Positions 18,801-27,168 are shown, counted from the stretch's first letter. The stretch is DNA of 64,000 bases from Nostoc sp. 'Lobaria pulmonaria (5183) cyanobiont' (GCF_002949795.1 NZ_CP026692.1:6370545-6434544); one strand, 5' to 3'. Notes: generated by a model from the letters alone, not told the origin. Numbers and translations are program-made.

Positions 18801-20954
18801 GATAACTTTCACAAAGGGTATATTCAGACAATCGCTAATAAATTTATCAAACTCTTGTTTTTGATTGCGATCGCTATAACCAAAGAAAAATTCTTCAAAC
18901 TGGTCAAAAATTAAAACTGTGATCAAATGGCGATCGGCATTTTCTTGGAGTTGTTGTAAAATTCTACCGATGGTGAACGGTGTGCCAGGGTAAGGCAAAG
19001 CTTCCGGTTCAATGGCTGCTTCTGGTTTAATATCAGCGTAAATCGCCAGGGATGCATCATTAAACATCGCCTCACTTAAAGATTTCCCTAATTCTCGTGC
19101 CCAATCAGTATAAACTTGCAGTACCACAGGCACGGCTATTTGATCGCCAATGGCTCGATTTTGCAGTGCTGGAACTAAACCCGCCGTGACGGTAGAACTC
19201 TTACCCACCCCTGATTGACCGTGAATCACCGTCAGCTTTTGATCGGCGCGGCTAATTCTGCCAATTAAGTTATTAATATCACGCTCTCGACCAGAAGCTG
19301 CAATTTCTAGAGCAACGCTACTACTTCCAGAAGGTGACATCAGTGCTGGATTTGTCGCCTGTCTTTGGGGTTGCAAACGCCCTGCACCAATAAAAGCCCG
19401 AAAACCATACTGCTGCTCAACAGAACGCCGTTTCTGCCGAATGTAATAGGCTTCTAAATATCGCCCTTCTTCAAAGTAGAGCGATCGCAGTCTCCGCAAT
19501 AAGCGAATATAACGATGGGCATCGTATTGATGGGCACTGCTTTCTAAGGCTGCTGGTAGTTCTTTTGTTGCCTTATCTAAGTATTCACGAGCGACTTCTA
19601 GCTCACCTAAATTTCGCTGTGCTTTCGCCAACACTAAATAGTAAATTTGCGCCAATAGTAATGGAAATAAGCAGTTATAAGGGTCATTCTGTTTTTGCGC
19701 CTCACCTAATTTCAGCAGTGATACGTGTGCTAAGATACTTGCCTGTACCCACCGCGACTGCTGCACAGCTACTTGCGCCAGAAAACCGTAGTCACAAGCT
19801 AGTTGGATTTGAGTACCATAAGTTTGATGTAACTCCAGAGACTTTTGAGCAACTGTCTGCAATTCTTCCCACTCTTGCAGATATTGCAAAACCTCAGCGA
19901 GTTGATTAATAAATCCAGCAACTATATCCAAACGCCCAGCCACCTGCAAAATATTCAAGCACTGCTGAAAATAAGATTTAGCAGTGTACCAATGGCGGCG
20001 GTTTTCTATTTGATTTTGCTCTGCAAAACGGCAATAACACAGCCCAATATAAAACAGCAAAATGCCCTGTCGCAGCAGTAGGGGAGATGGGCGATTAGGA
20101 GGCGTAGACGAAGAAAATACCCCCTCATCTCCCCCTGCTCCCCTACTCTCCTGCTCCCCTGCTTCTTCTCTCTCTGCCAACTTTTGCCAAACTTGCAAGC
20201 TTTGCTGAAAATGGACTAAACCTGTATTGATGCGATCGCTAATATAATTATCTAGACCAAAAACAAATTCTAAACTAGCGTGTAATTCTGGCTCTAAGGT
20301 AATACCACGATTGTGCAACTCTTTAATCGCAAAGTGGAGTTCATAACTATGTTCCCAGACTTGCTCGACAGTGGAATAATGCTTTGCAACTTGAGGAGGT
20401 TGGTGTTGTGCAGCATCGTTTGCTAACACTGTAGCAAATAAAGAGTCAGTTTCCTGTTGCAGAAATTGCAGCAGTGATTGAGTTGTCATTTCAAACCGAA
20501 TCGGTGTCGCTGCCCAACTAGCAAAATCTGGTGCTAAACGGACTACCTTTTGCAATATTTCTTGGTTCACCCATAAAATCATTGGAAATGGGTGACGTTT
20601 GCGAAATTCATCCCGAATATGATTGATAGACCTGAGTAAATCGTCGAGTCCATCAACTGACTCTAAACCCAAAATCATCAACGCCGATGGCGGATTAGCT
20701 TCGGTTAGCAGTTGTAAATGAATACTTGTGTAAAGACTTCTGGCATTATGCGGCAGAACTACCTTTTGAATGTGGTGTACTCCTGAAGAGAGTTCTTCGA
20801 GTCGTTGCAGCATAAGTTCTTGCAAAACTTGATAATTGCAGCACACCAAAACCAGGGAAAATTGACCGCTAGAAAGGGCAATTGCTCTCCCCAAACTCCG
20901 TAAAGCACGCTCATTAGCTGCTGTTATATCTACTTGTGCGTGTCGTTCAACCAT
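15813..20954 (-). CDS. Large TPR-nSTAND ATPase-WD40 (14 repeats) protein
   Basis: A 1713-residue multidomain protein. Residues 1-165 resemble the ATPase-like N-terminal domain of cyanobacterial TPR/STAND proteins but lack a P-loop (FPMILWVN, RLAPDFASWA are visible). Residues about 200-515 are helical TPR-like repeats with a low-complexity insert (265-291). An nSTAND ATPase follows: Walker A GQSGVGKSS (579-587), Walker B LITVLIFDQFEEFFF (677-691), VKVILSLREDYL (715-726). Then a long coiled coil (918-1020), a TM helix (1023-1044), and 14 WD40 repeats (1110-1680), three of them degenerate, enough for two seven-bladed propellers. Its start overlaps the upstream ATPase gene by 25 bases. No nuclease, protease or pore effector is recognisable. 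Confidence 0.9.
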   Translation of the reverse strand: MVERHAQVDITAANERALRSLGRAIALSSGQFSLVLVCCNYQVLQELMLQRLEELSSGVHHIQKVVLPHNARSLYTSIHLQLLTEANPPSALMILGLESVDGLDDLLRSINHIRDEFRKRHPFPMILWVNQEILQKVVRLAPDFASWAATPIRFEMTTQSLLQFLQQETDSLFATVLANDAAQHQPPQVAKHYSTVEQVWEHSYELHFAIKELHNRGITLEPELHASLEFVFGLDNYISDRINTGLVHFQQSLQVWQKLAEREEAGEQESRGAGGDEGVFSSSTPPNRPSPLLLRQGILLFYIGLCYCRFAEQNQIENRRHWYTAKSYFQQCLNILQVAGRLDIVAGFINQLAEVLQYLQEWEELQTVAQKSLELHQTYGTQIQLACDYGFLAQVAVQQSRWVQASILAHVSLLKLGEAQKQNDPYNCLFPLLLAQIYYLVLAKAQRNLGELEVAREYLDKATKELPAALESSAHQYDAHRYIRLLRRLRSLYFEEGRYLEAYYIRQKRRSVEQQYGFRAFIGAGRLQPQRQATNPALMSPSGSSSVALEIAASGRERDINNLIGRISRADQKLTVIHGQSGVGKSSTVTAGLVPALQNRAIGDQIAVPVVLQVYTDWARELGKSLSEAMFNDASLAIYADIKPEAAIEPEALPYPGTPFTIGRILQQLQENADRHLITVLIFDQFEEFFFGYSDRNQKQEFDKFISDCLNIPFVKVILSLREDYLHRLLDFKHLSALEAINNNILDKHIRYQLNNFSPEYAKAIIRKLTERSQFNLEPALIDALIEDLSTEFGEVRPIELQVVGAQIQDERITTLEEYQPYRPNKLIERYIKELIKDCGPENERAALLVLYLLTDESNNRPFKTRAELAAQLAELEDADKLDLVLEILVRSGLVVLFPDVPERYQLIHDYLVDLIRYLQQQESSLQVQLNQLRYKVEQSKAEIERLKSELSQNNQRSKLVTSHPQQGLDLLTELRELHKREELSQLEIEQLRAELKEKELTAKLAESQKKQRLSEAQLNRSLKIALTASVLAIFGLSVSIVTAVDSEIKTLSASSEALFASQKGIDALKEALKAGRKLQQTVWVDSNTREQVQTALYQAVSGVREYNRLDGHISGVNSATFSLDRSLIASASADTTIKLWRPDGSLVKTLSGHEDVVNSVSFSPDSQIIASASQDKTIKLWSREGQLLATLLGHRGVVNSVSFSPDGQIIASASTDKTVKLWSRDGKLLKTLQGHDGAVLSVAWSTDGQTLASGSADKTVKLWNRDGKPLKTLQGHDDAVKSLAWSPDGQTIASASLDQTIKLWNLEGKLLRTLSGHSAGVTSVSFSRDGNTIASASTDETIKLWSSEGVLLGTLKGHNNWVNSVSFSPDGRTLVSASRDKTIKLWHWDDVLLRKPKADNDDWITSISFSPGDRTLAAASRDKTVKLFSRDGKLLRILTGHQGQVWGVAWSPDGQVIASASKDKTVKLWSSNGQLLNTLQGHNDAILSVAWSPDGQLIASASKDKTVKLWSRNGKLLNTLQGHQEAVNWVSFSPDGKLLASASDDKTVKIWSVDGKLLYTLNGHSRRVNGVAWSPDGQSIASVSIDSTVKIWNRDGNLLNTLTGDGDSFISVSFSPDGKTLAASSDDKVRIWRREGTLLIALKGDKDELTSVSFSHDGKTLAAGSGNGTVIFRDLADIQLEKLLARGCNLLHDYLQTNQKVMKSDRALCFGR

Positions 20955-22261
20955 GATTTAAATTTTTCCGTCTCTGCTAAAACTGGGTTGACGGCAAACC
21001 AAGCTCCTTGATGATCGCGGTATTCAAATACAAATAGACTTCGCAAAAGGGTGTGGTATTCTATATCACCTCTAACTCGTTGCTGTTGCACTACCTGAAA
21101 GATTAGTTCCCACTCATGAGGATCGATAGCGTTAGTTCGGTAATCCCGCTGTCTTTGAATCACTAGTTCAACACACTCCCGATCAAAGGGTGGATCTTGT
21201 TCTCGCAGACAGTCAAATAGCAACCCTAGTAAGTCGCGTACATGACCACCACTAATCAAGCACAATCGATCTAAGGTTTCCAGATTATCAAACACCTCTG
21301 TAATTAAGCCTAACCGATCGCTAGGTAAAATGTCTGGAAAAGCTCTAGCTAGCACCATTTGCCGCATCATTGCTAGCCCTTGCAGAAAAATCTCACCAGA
21401 GCGCAAACGTACAGGTATCATCGGTAAAACTTTTGGTGCGACTCCACCCCCCAAACGATGCTGAAGTTCGGCGCTATCGTTGGAGAAAGTCAAGGCTAGG
21501 GGAATAGTGTAGACTACATGACAATTCAGTTTGCGTAATTGTTCGCCACGCTGAATAAATAAATATTCTGGCAGCGATCGCCCCGATGGTAAAGGTCGAA
21601 TTGCGACTCGATCTAAGTTATCAACAATCACCACCAGTCCTTTTTTACCCCTGGTTTTCAGTTCTTTGTTGGCACGTTCTAGTAATTCTTGATTAATTGA
21701 CTGTAAAATATTTGCGGTTCGCGGTTCGAGATAATCTCTTAACCGCCGCCGTAATTGGGGACTTTCTTTAGTTTTCGCGGTAATTTTGGCAATCCCCACA
21801 GACAATTCTGCTTCTACCCCAAGGTCAAGTGGCGTTTGTAAGAAATCAACAAGTTCGCCAAACAACTTGGTAAAGTAGCTAGGCTTGAACTTCATTTTCA
21901 TCGCTTCTAGGCTTTCACTCACCTGTCCAGCGATCGCTAACAAAATATCAGTCACATCCACATCGGCCATTTCTAAGACATGGGTAGACTCAAAGTAAAC
22001 TACATGAAATTGCTGCGCTTCTAACTCAGCTTTCAGGCGCAACAACTCTGTTGATTTTCCACAGCCGAGATGTCCTGTAAATAGTTGACAGGTTGGGATA
22101 TCTGGCGATATTCTAGCGATCGTGCGCTGCAAAGCTTCGATAATTTTGCCACCCCGCACCGCAGCAAAATCAATATAGTACCTGCGATCGCTAGCGTTTC
22201 CTATAATTAGAGGTCTGCTCGGATTGCAAGCCTGATAAAATCTTTCTAAATCTAGGAGCAT
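20930..22261 (-). CDS. AAA/KAP-like P-loop ATPase
   Basis: A 443-residue ATPase. Walker A is GHLGCGKST (63-71); Walker B is GLVVIVDNLDRV (208-219) with Asp at the expected end. A helical and basic segment lies between them (SPQLRRRLRDYLEP, 168-180), and a winged-helix-like C-terminus follows (ISGGHVRDLLGLLFDCLREQD). The fold resembles STAND/KAP or Orc-like AAA ATPases used as signalling switches. The stop region overlaps the start of the 1713-residue gene by 25 bases in another frame, so the proteins are probably made together and work together. Starts with ATG at 22261; the 5' flank is AT-rich without an obvious promoter. Confidence 0.82.
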   Translation of the reverse strand: MLLDLERFYQACNPSRPLIIGNASDRRYYIDFAAVRGGKIIEALQRTIARISPDIPTCQLFTGHLGCGKSTELLRLKAELEAQQFHVVYFESTHVLEMADVDVTDILLAIAGQVSESLEAMKMKFKPSYFTKLFGELVDFLQTPLDLGVEAELSVGIAKITAKTKESPQLRRRLRDYLEPRTANILQSINQELLERANKELKTRGKKGLVVIVDNLDRVAIRPLPSGRSLPEYLFIQRGEQLRKLNCHVVYTIPLALTFSNDSAELQHRLGGGVAPKVLPMIPVRLRSGEIFLQGLAMMRQMVLARAFPDILPSDRLGLITEVFDNLETLDRLCLISGGHVRDLLGLLFDCLREQDPPFDRECVELVIQRQRDYRTNAIDPHEWELIFQVVQQQRVRGDIEYHTLLRSLFVFEYRDHQGAWFAVNPVLAETEKFKSWLNDTHK

Positions 22262-22586
22262 AACTAATCGAGTTCACTCAGGAATAGGGATAACAAAATC
22301 TACTGAATAAATATAAATATATTGATTTTAGGGAATTTCTCCCTTAATTTAAGTACATTTCAATCAAACTACTAACTAAATTAACAGCATTTCGGATAAT
22401 TGTTCATATCTGAGGTTGGACATAACACATAGCAATGCTGATATTTAATTTTAAGTAAGCAGAAATACTACTATAAGTATAAATTGCCAAAATAGCTAAT
22501 ATTAAATAAGTTACTCTTATGAATATTAAAAATATCCAACACAAAAAAAGGTACTGTTAAGTACAATTTTGTAGTGCTATTGAATA

Positions 22587-22600
22587 TATAGCGGTTCTCA
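22587..22600. repeat. Lone terminal sequence of the MITE-like repeat
   Basis: ATATAGCGGTTCTC matches the left terminal repeat of the element at 11994 and the inverse of its right end. No second end lies nearby. The surrounding stretch 22262-22680 is AT-rich with no gene. Confidence 0.5.
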
Positions 22601-22679
22601 ATGTTTCAGTTCGCAAAAATTAGAAAGGTTCAACTGAACTGTCTGGCGATCGTCGCTATTGGCAGGTAAAGGCGTTTAA

Positions 22680-22835
22680 GAGGAGTTGCGGGCGTTGATG
22701 GGGCATGAAAATATCCAAACTACCTTACGTTACCAGAAAATAAATCTAGAAAGGATTAAGGTTGAATTTGTACCGCATCAAATCATCTATCTTCAGGCAG
22801 ATTTTATAAAAATTAAAAAGCAAATATTGTGTTAG
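22680..22835 (+). pseudogene. C-terminal remnant of a tyrosine recombinase
   Basis: Between stops at 22677 and 22833 the frame reads ELRALMGHENIQTTLRYQKI, the end of a phage-type integrase: MGHxxIQTTxRY contains the conserved His and the catalytic Tyr. Nothing upstream supplies the rest of the protein, so it is a relic. It marks an old integration near the ATPase/WD40 pair. Confidence 0.7.
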
Positions 22836-22946
22836 TAGCAATTTAGTTCCGGTTTACTCAGTTGTAACTAGTAGTCTGCCAAGCCAAAATTACGCTTGCG
22901 AAGATTAGGGTGCATGTTAAAAGGGAAGGGATAAAACACCCCAAAA

Positions 22947-22988
22947 CATCTTCTGCTGCTCTCATGAAAGTGCAAGCAGCAGAAGATG
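22947..22988. promoter_or_regulatory. Strong hairpin upstream of the PEP-CTERM gene
   Basis: CATCTTCTGCTGC (22947-22959) and GCAGCAGAAGATG (22976-22988) are perfect 13-base inverted arms around 16 bases. It lies 92 bases before the PEP-CTERM ATG. It lacks a T tract. It could be a leader structure or a leftover repeat. Confidence 0.5.
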
Positions 22989-23080
22989 CTTAGAAAACCC
23001 GTGATTCAGAACGAGTTGCCGCCGTGGCACGCGATTACACTCACTTGCAGTATATTTGTTAATAGGAGGTTATTTAATAC

Positions 23081-23734
23081 ATGAAAAGCTTTTTCAGCCT
23101 AGCCGCAGCGCAGGTAGCGCCTAGTTTGGTACTCTGTGCGACTTCTATCATTGCTTCTACTAATCTGGCTCAAGCTGCTGACTTAACATTTAACTGGAAA
23201 GGTGATGCTGGTTATTCGGCTTCTGGCTCGTTCAGCTACGATGAAACCACTACCCCAGCCATAATTTCCGAAAGTGGTGCGGGAGCTACAAAAGCCTTGC
23301 AGTCACTCAATGTTTCTTTTTTCAATCCATCACAGGAGTTGATTGGAACTAACAACGAAGTTGTTAATGGTGTATCAAGCAATCAGTTTTTCGATTTTAA
23401 CTTTGACACGACTACAGGCAATTTGTTTGGGGCTTTTGATGTTGGCACTGGTAGTGGCATAGATGATGTTTTTCTCAGCAATGTTGAGGCTCCGGGTCGT
23501 ATCTTCATCTCTCCGGGAGCGACCTCTTATCTTTACCAAAATATTACAGCAGACTATAGTCAATTACTCGATTCGAGTACGAATCAGATTAAAGCATCTG
23601 CGGTTCCTGAACCGACAACTGTTTTGGGAACCCTTGTAGTTGGCATTTTGGGTATAGCACTCAGCAGCAACAAAATTGCATTCTTCTCAAGAAAGCCAAA
23701 GAAAATCTACAGGACTTACGCATCTAAAGTATAA
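23081..23734 (+). CDS. PEP-CTERM sorting domain protein
   Basis: A 217-residue exported protein. Residues 1-32 are a signal peptide ending LAQA-A. The middle is a Ser/Thr/Gly-rich beta domain (DLTFNWKGDAGYSASGSFSY, seen as repeats of SG and aromatic residues). The C-terminus has the sorting signal: VPEPTT, a hydrophobic helix (VLGTLVVGILGIALS) and a basic tail (RKPKK). Such proteins are processed by exosortase and are often extracellular matrix components. The start is fixed by an AGGAGG-type site at 23064-23069. No exosortase gene is in the window. Confidence 0.9.
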   Translation: MKSFFSLAAAQVAPSLVLCATSIIASTNLAQAADLTFNWKGDAGYSASGSFSYDETTTPAIISESGAGATKALQSLNVSFFNPSQELIGTNNEVVNGVSSNQFFDFNFDTTTGNLFGAFDVGTGSGIDDVFLSNVEAPGRIFISPGATSYLYQNITADYSQLLDSSTNQIKASAVPEPTTVLGTLVVGILGIALSSNKIAFFSRKPKKIYRTYASKV

Positions 23735-23900
23735 AAATTATTTAATAAACCTATCCCACTAATAATATTTTGTGAATCCAGATGTGGATAGTAGCCAGGT
23801 TAAGAAAAGAGGTTATACCAACGGGGTGGGAGCAGGGAATAGGAGAAGAATTAGCCCTGAAGTCAGGGCGAAAAATCCTTAAAAATGCTCAGTAAGTAAT

Positions 23901-24758
23901 CTATAAACCCATTAAGTATAAAATTATCCGGTCATGCAAACGATCGGGCAAAATATGCTTTAGCAACGCTCCGATTTTGGCATCTTGTCCAACAAGATAG
24001 CGCGTCTTGGGCTGCTTTGCAGTCAGCGCAAGGACAACAACTTGAGCGACAATATCCGCAGAAATTCCCTTAGATGCGAGAATCTGCATTTTCTTGCGGA
24101 CAATATTCATCGCTTGACCGTAGAGATTTTGTGCCGATTGTGGTAGAGCGTGCTGTGCTATTTCAGATTGACTAAGAGACTTTTCCCAGATTGGGGTAGC
24201 AATAGAACCAGGTTCAACAATTGAAACCGAGATTCCCCAAGGTCGTAACTCCATCCGCATCACATCAGTGAGTGCTTCCAAAGCAAATTTAGAAGCATTG
24301 TAAGCGCCCAAAAACGGCGCAGGACTCCTACCAGCAATGGAACCCATATTGACAATTCGACCCCGACTTTGGCGTAAAAGACCCAGAAATGCTTGTGTCA
24401 CTGCTAATTGTCCAGTGACATTAACCTGCATCTGGAGTTGAAATTCGGCGATCGCTAATAATTCTAACGGCCCAGGAACAGCAATCCCGGCATTATTCAC
24501 TAAACCTAAAATTCCCACATCACCAACTGCATTTGTTACCTTATCAACCGCAGCTGCGATCGATTCAGCGTCAGTAACATCTAAAAAAATCGGAATCAGC
24601 CTTTGTGACCCTTTCTGTTTAAGTGTTTGAGCATCAGCATCTTGACGCACTCCAGCAAAAACAGAGAAGCCTAATTGGTCTAGAAGCAAAGCACACGCTT
24701 GACCAATTCCTGTTGAGGCTCCTGTAACCACTACTGTACTTTGATTTTCTACAACCAT
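23901..24758 (-). CDS. Short-chain dehydrogenase/reductase (SDR)
   Basis: A 285-residue classical SDR. The cofactor motif TGASTGIG is at 12-19, NNAG at 88-91, and the catalytic Ser140, Tyr153 and Lys157 (YNASK) are all present. An Arg after the second strand (GVRQD) suggests a preference for NADP(H). The C-terminal 60 residues resemble SDRs acting on lipid or retinol-like substrates, but substrate is not readable. It is monocistronic here, convergent with the PEP-CTERM gene. Confidence 0.88.
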   Translation of the reverse strand: MVVENQSTVVVTGASTGIGQACALLLDQLGFSVFAGVRQDADAQTLKQKGSQRLIPIFLDVTDAESIAAAVDKVTNAVGDVGILGLVNNAGIAVPGPLELLAIAEFQLQMQVNVTGQLAVTQAFLGLLRQSRGRIVNMGSIAGRSPAPFLGAYNASKFALEALTDVMRMELRPWGISVSIVEPGSIATPIWEKSLSQSEIAQHALPQSAQNLYGQAMNIVRKKMQILASKGISADIVAQVVVLALTAKQPKTRYLVGQDAKIGALLKHILPDRLHDRIILYLMGL

Positions 24759-25000
24759 TAATTTACTTTGATGATAGGGCTGCCTTCAGGAGGCAGGAGG
24801 CCGGAGAAAGAAGGTAGAATTAACCCACGTTTAAAAGCGTGGAACTTTGGTTGTGGAAGCTTTGTATCGCACTTCGTGCCGCTACGCTAACACACTGCAT
24901 GTTTCGATACAATTCTTCTTTTGAAACTGGGTAATCACCCAGAACTAAAGTTTTCATTCATACTTCTTTCTTCTTGTCTCTTGCCTTCTGCCTTCTTTTA
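24759..25000. other. Intergenic region with possible IS200/IS605-end hairpin
   Basis: CCACG (24825-24829) and CGTGG (24838-24842) form a short hairpin near AACTTTGG, similar to ends of IS200/IS605-type elements. No TnpB or TnpA frame remains. A 40-odd-residue minus frame from 24957 has no recognisable domain. Confidence 0.3.
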
Positions 25001-25231
25001 TCAATCTTTGCAAGTGCCAGCACGCAGGCAATCTTCGGTTTGGTCATCTCTAGCCGACATTTGCCACGGCAAGATGCCTGACTGAGCATTTGTACTGTAA
25101 GCAATTAGAGCAGCTATTGTGGGATACTGGTTTCTAACAATTGTCACGTCACTACTAGAAGTATTGCCTAGCTCAACATTGTATAAATAAACAGGCAATG
25201 CCATAAAGGCAATGCAAATTATCCGGTTCAT
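25001..25231 (-). CDS. Small secreted or membrane hypothetical protein
   Basis: A 76-residue protein with a hydrophobic N-terminus (IICIAFMALPVYLY) like a signal peptide, and a polar remainder ending with CLRAGTC. The ATG at 25231 has GAGG about six bases upstream. I do not recognise a family. The two C-terminal Cys could form a disulfide outside the cytoplasm. Confidence 0.5.
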   Translation of the reverse strand: MNRIICIAFMALPVYLYNVELGNTSSSDVTIVRNQYPTIAALIAYSTNAQSGILPWQMSARDDQTEDCLRAGTCKD

Positions 25232-25600
25232 ACCCAACCTCAGTTAACAATTTCCGATTACCCTATGTATAGATGCCACCTTGATGAACCGGATTTTTAA
25301 AACTGAGTATTAAATGTTGATGTTGTGTGAATTTATGTAGCGCTACTAACCACAAAGACGTGATTTCTAAATTATCGGTTCCAGCTTTTTTAGGTTAGGC
25401 ATTGCCTACAAGATGGCTTCCTACTTACTTATGCAGATGCAAACCCAAAAAACAGGACAAAAAACCCACAGCACCCAAAAACATATCTTAGTAACTGCAT
25501 TCCCCAGATAAAATAATGAAGAATGCTGAGTCACCGAAATGGTCGATGACCTACAAACACTCATGATACAAGCCCATAAATAAATTTAGGGTATTGTCAA
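25232..25600. other. Intergenic region, no supported gene
   Basis: Moderately AT-rich with a short palindrome (TAGGCATTGCCTA near 25396) of the dispersed type. No open frame of note. The tatC promoter should lie here. Confidence 0.4.
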
Positions 25601-25624
25601 TTTTGAATTTTGAATTTTGAATTC
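25601..25624. repeat. TTTTGAATT tandem repeat at the tatC start
   Basis: Three tandem TTTTGAATT-like units end in GAATTC, followed by GGAGCGAAGCGACGTGA. A similar GAATTC...ACGACGTGA arrangement occurs at 39707-39740 and the unit alone at 43120-43143. Confidence 0.6.
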
Positions 25625-25637
25625 GGAGCGAAGCGAC

Positions 25638-26432
25638 GTGACGCCTTCACAAGACGTAGATACTGTAAACGTTCCTAACCTCGACCCAGAAGAATATGGC
25701 AACTCAGACACCGATCCTCTTGATGAGTTGCCTGGTGAAGTCGAAATGTCCCTTTTCGACCATCTAGAAGAGTTGCGACAGCGGATTTTCTATTCGTTGA
25801 TTGCCGTAGCAGTGGGCATTATTGGCTGTTTCTTTGCCGTTAAGCCAATTGTCCAGTTACTTGAGGTTCCAGCACAAGGAGTAAAATTCCTCCAACTTGC
25901 ACCTGGAGAATATTTCTTTGTCTCTCTGAAAGTTGCGGCATATACTGGCATTGTACTTACTAGTCCTTTGATTCTTTACCAGATTATCCAGTTTGTGCTT
26001 CCAGGACTGACTCGCCGCGAACGCCGTTTACTGAGGCCTGTGGTTTTGGGTTCGAGTGTGCTATTTGGGGCGGGTTTAGTATTTGCCTATTTACTGCTTA
26101 TCCCCGCAGCCTTGAAATTTTTCATTAGCTACGGAGCAGATGTAGTCGAACAACTTTGGTCAATTGATAAATATTTTGAATTTGTGCTGCTATTGTTATT
26201 CAGCACTGGTTTAGCATTTCAAATTCCGATCATCCAACTGTTGCTCGGTAATTTGAACATTGTCTCGTCAGAACGGATGATTTCTGGTTGGCGTTACGTG
26301 ATTATGGGAGCAGTGGTTTTAGGAGCCGTCCTCACACCTTCTACTGACCCTCTGACTCAAAGTCTTTTAGCAGGAGCAGTTTTAGCGCTTTATTTCGGTG
26401 GTGTTGGACTGGTGAAGCTTACAGGTAAATAA
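25638..26432 (+). CDS. tatC: Sec-independent protein translocase TatC
   Basis: A 264-residue protein with six membrane helices and the TatC marks: acidic N-terminal linker, then SLFDHLEELRQRIF, FVSLKVAAYTGIV, and TRRERRLLRP in the loop after helix 3, ending GAVLTPSTDPLTQ. TatC recognises twin-arginine signal peptides of folded proteins and moves them across the membrane. GTG at 25638 is chosen with GGAG at 25625-25628; the family core starts at residue 37. The site and start lie next to a dispersed repeat. The Rieske gene petC, a typical Tat substrate, is 1.3 kb downstream. Confidence 0.92.
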   Translation: MTPSQDVDTVNVPNLDPEEYGNSDTDPLDELPGEVEMSLFDHLEELRQRIFYSLIAVAVGIIGCFFAVKPIVQLLEVPAQGVKFLQLAPGEYFFVSLKVAAYTGIVLTSPLILYQIIQFVLPGLTRRERRLLRPVVLGSSVLFGAGLVFAYLLLIPAALKFFISYGADVVEQLWSIDKYFEFVLLLLFSTGLAFQIPIIQLLLGNLNIVSSERMISGWRYVIMGAVVLGAVLTPSTDPLTQSLLAGAVLALYFGGVGLVKLTGK

Positions 26433-26454
26433 CGATATTCCAAAAAATCTCAAC

Positions 26455-27069
26455 TTAGTTGATAAGTGCGGTTAGTAAGATCCTAACCACCATTTCCAAC
26501 TCTTCGGTAACTCGATAAAGGTTGATTGCTTGCTCAATACGCTGTGTCTGTCGATACAATCTGCCAAATTGCCAAACATTACCTGTTGTTACTGCTCCTA
26601 ATATTTCTGTTTGAGTGGAATCAGTCCACCTATCAAGAGCTATCATTTCAGCTGCTAGTTGTGTAAATCCCCTATTTATATCTGCTTGCTTGGCTTCAAT
26701 CACAATTAAATTAGTTTGTGTTTTGAGGAAATAATCAAAATTACCTTGAAGTCGGTTATCAACTTTAATAGTGTATTCAATTCGTAATTTAGCGCGGGAA
26801 TAGTGAATTAAATCGGCAACAATTGGCGCAATTAGGATTTCCCGGCGTGTAGCTTCGTTCTCCAAATCTACATAGGGTAAAACTTCCTCAATTCGCTGCT
26901 TGAGGTCAGCAAGTCGGTCTAATGTGCCAGAATATTGAGGTAAATCAATAAATTTCCGCTCGAACGAATAGCCAAATTCCGCAACTAAATCGTCAACCGC
27001 AAACCCTAACTCAAAATAATTATTAAAAGTATACGAACGATTTGGGTCTAGCAATGGTTGGCGGCTCAT
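26455..27069 (-). CDS. PD-(D/E)XK nuclease-like hypothetical protein
   Basis: A 204-residue protein. Residues about 105-135 read NRLQGNFDYFLKT then NLIVIEAKQADI: an Asp followed by E-x-K on a hydrophobic strand, the pattern of PD-(D/E)XK nucleases and of N-terminal domains of restriction subunits. A helix with QLAAEMIALDRW follows, as in that fold. The ATG at 27069 has GGAGG eight bases upstream; an in-frame TTG just before is within that site. No methylase or helicase gene is nearby, so a restriction role is not supported. Confidence 0.65.
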   Translation of the reverse strand: MSRQPLLDPNRSYTFNNYFELGFAVDDLVAEFGYSFERKFIDLPQYSGTLDRLADLKQRIEEVLPYVDLENEATRREILIAPIVADLIHYSRAKLRIEYTIKVDNRLQGNFDYFLKTQTNLIVIEAKQADINRGFTQLAAEMIALDRWTDSTQTEILGAVTTGNVWQFGRLYRQTQRIEQAINLYRVTEELEMVVRILLTALIN

Positions 27070-27168
27070 TTGAGTTTCCTCCAATTTGTCAATATTTTTC
27101 CGAAGGTATTTTTGAATAAAAAATAGTGTAATTATTCAGAAATTTATTAACGTTAATGCAATAAGCGG

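Noticed and set aside
26455..27069. Restriction-modification system around the nuclease-like gene
   Set aside because: No methyltransferase, specificity or helicase gene lies nearby; only a nuclease-like fold is supported.
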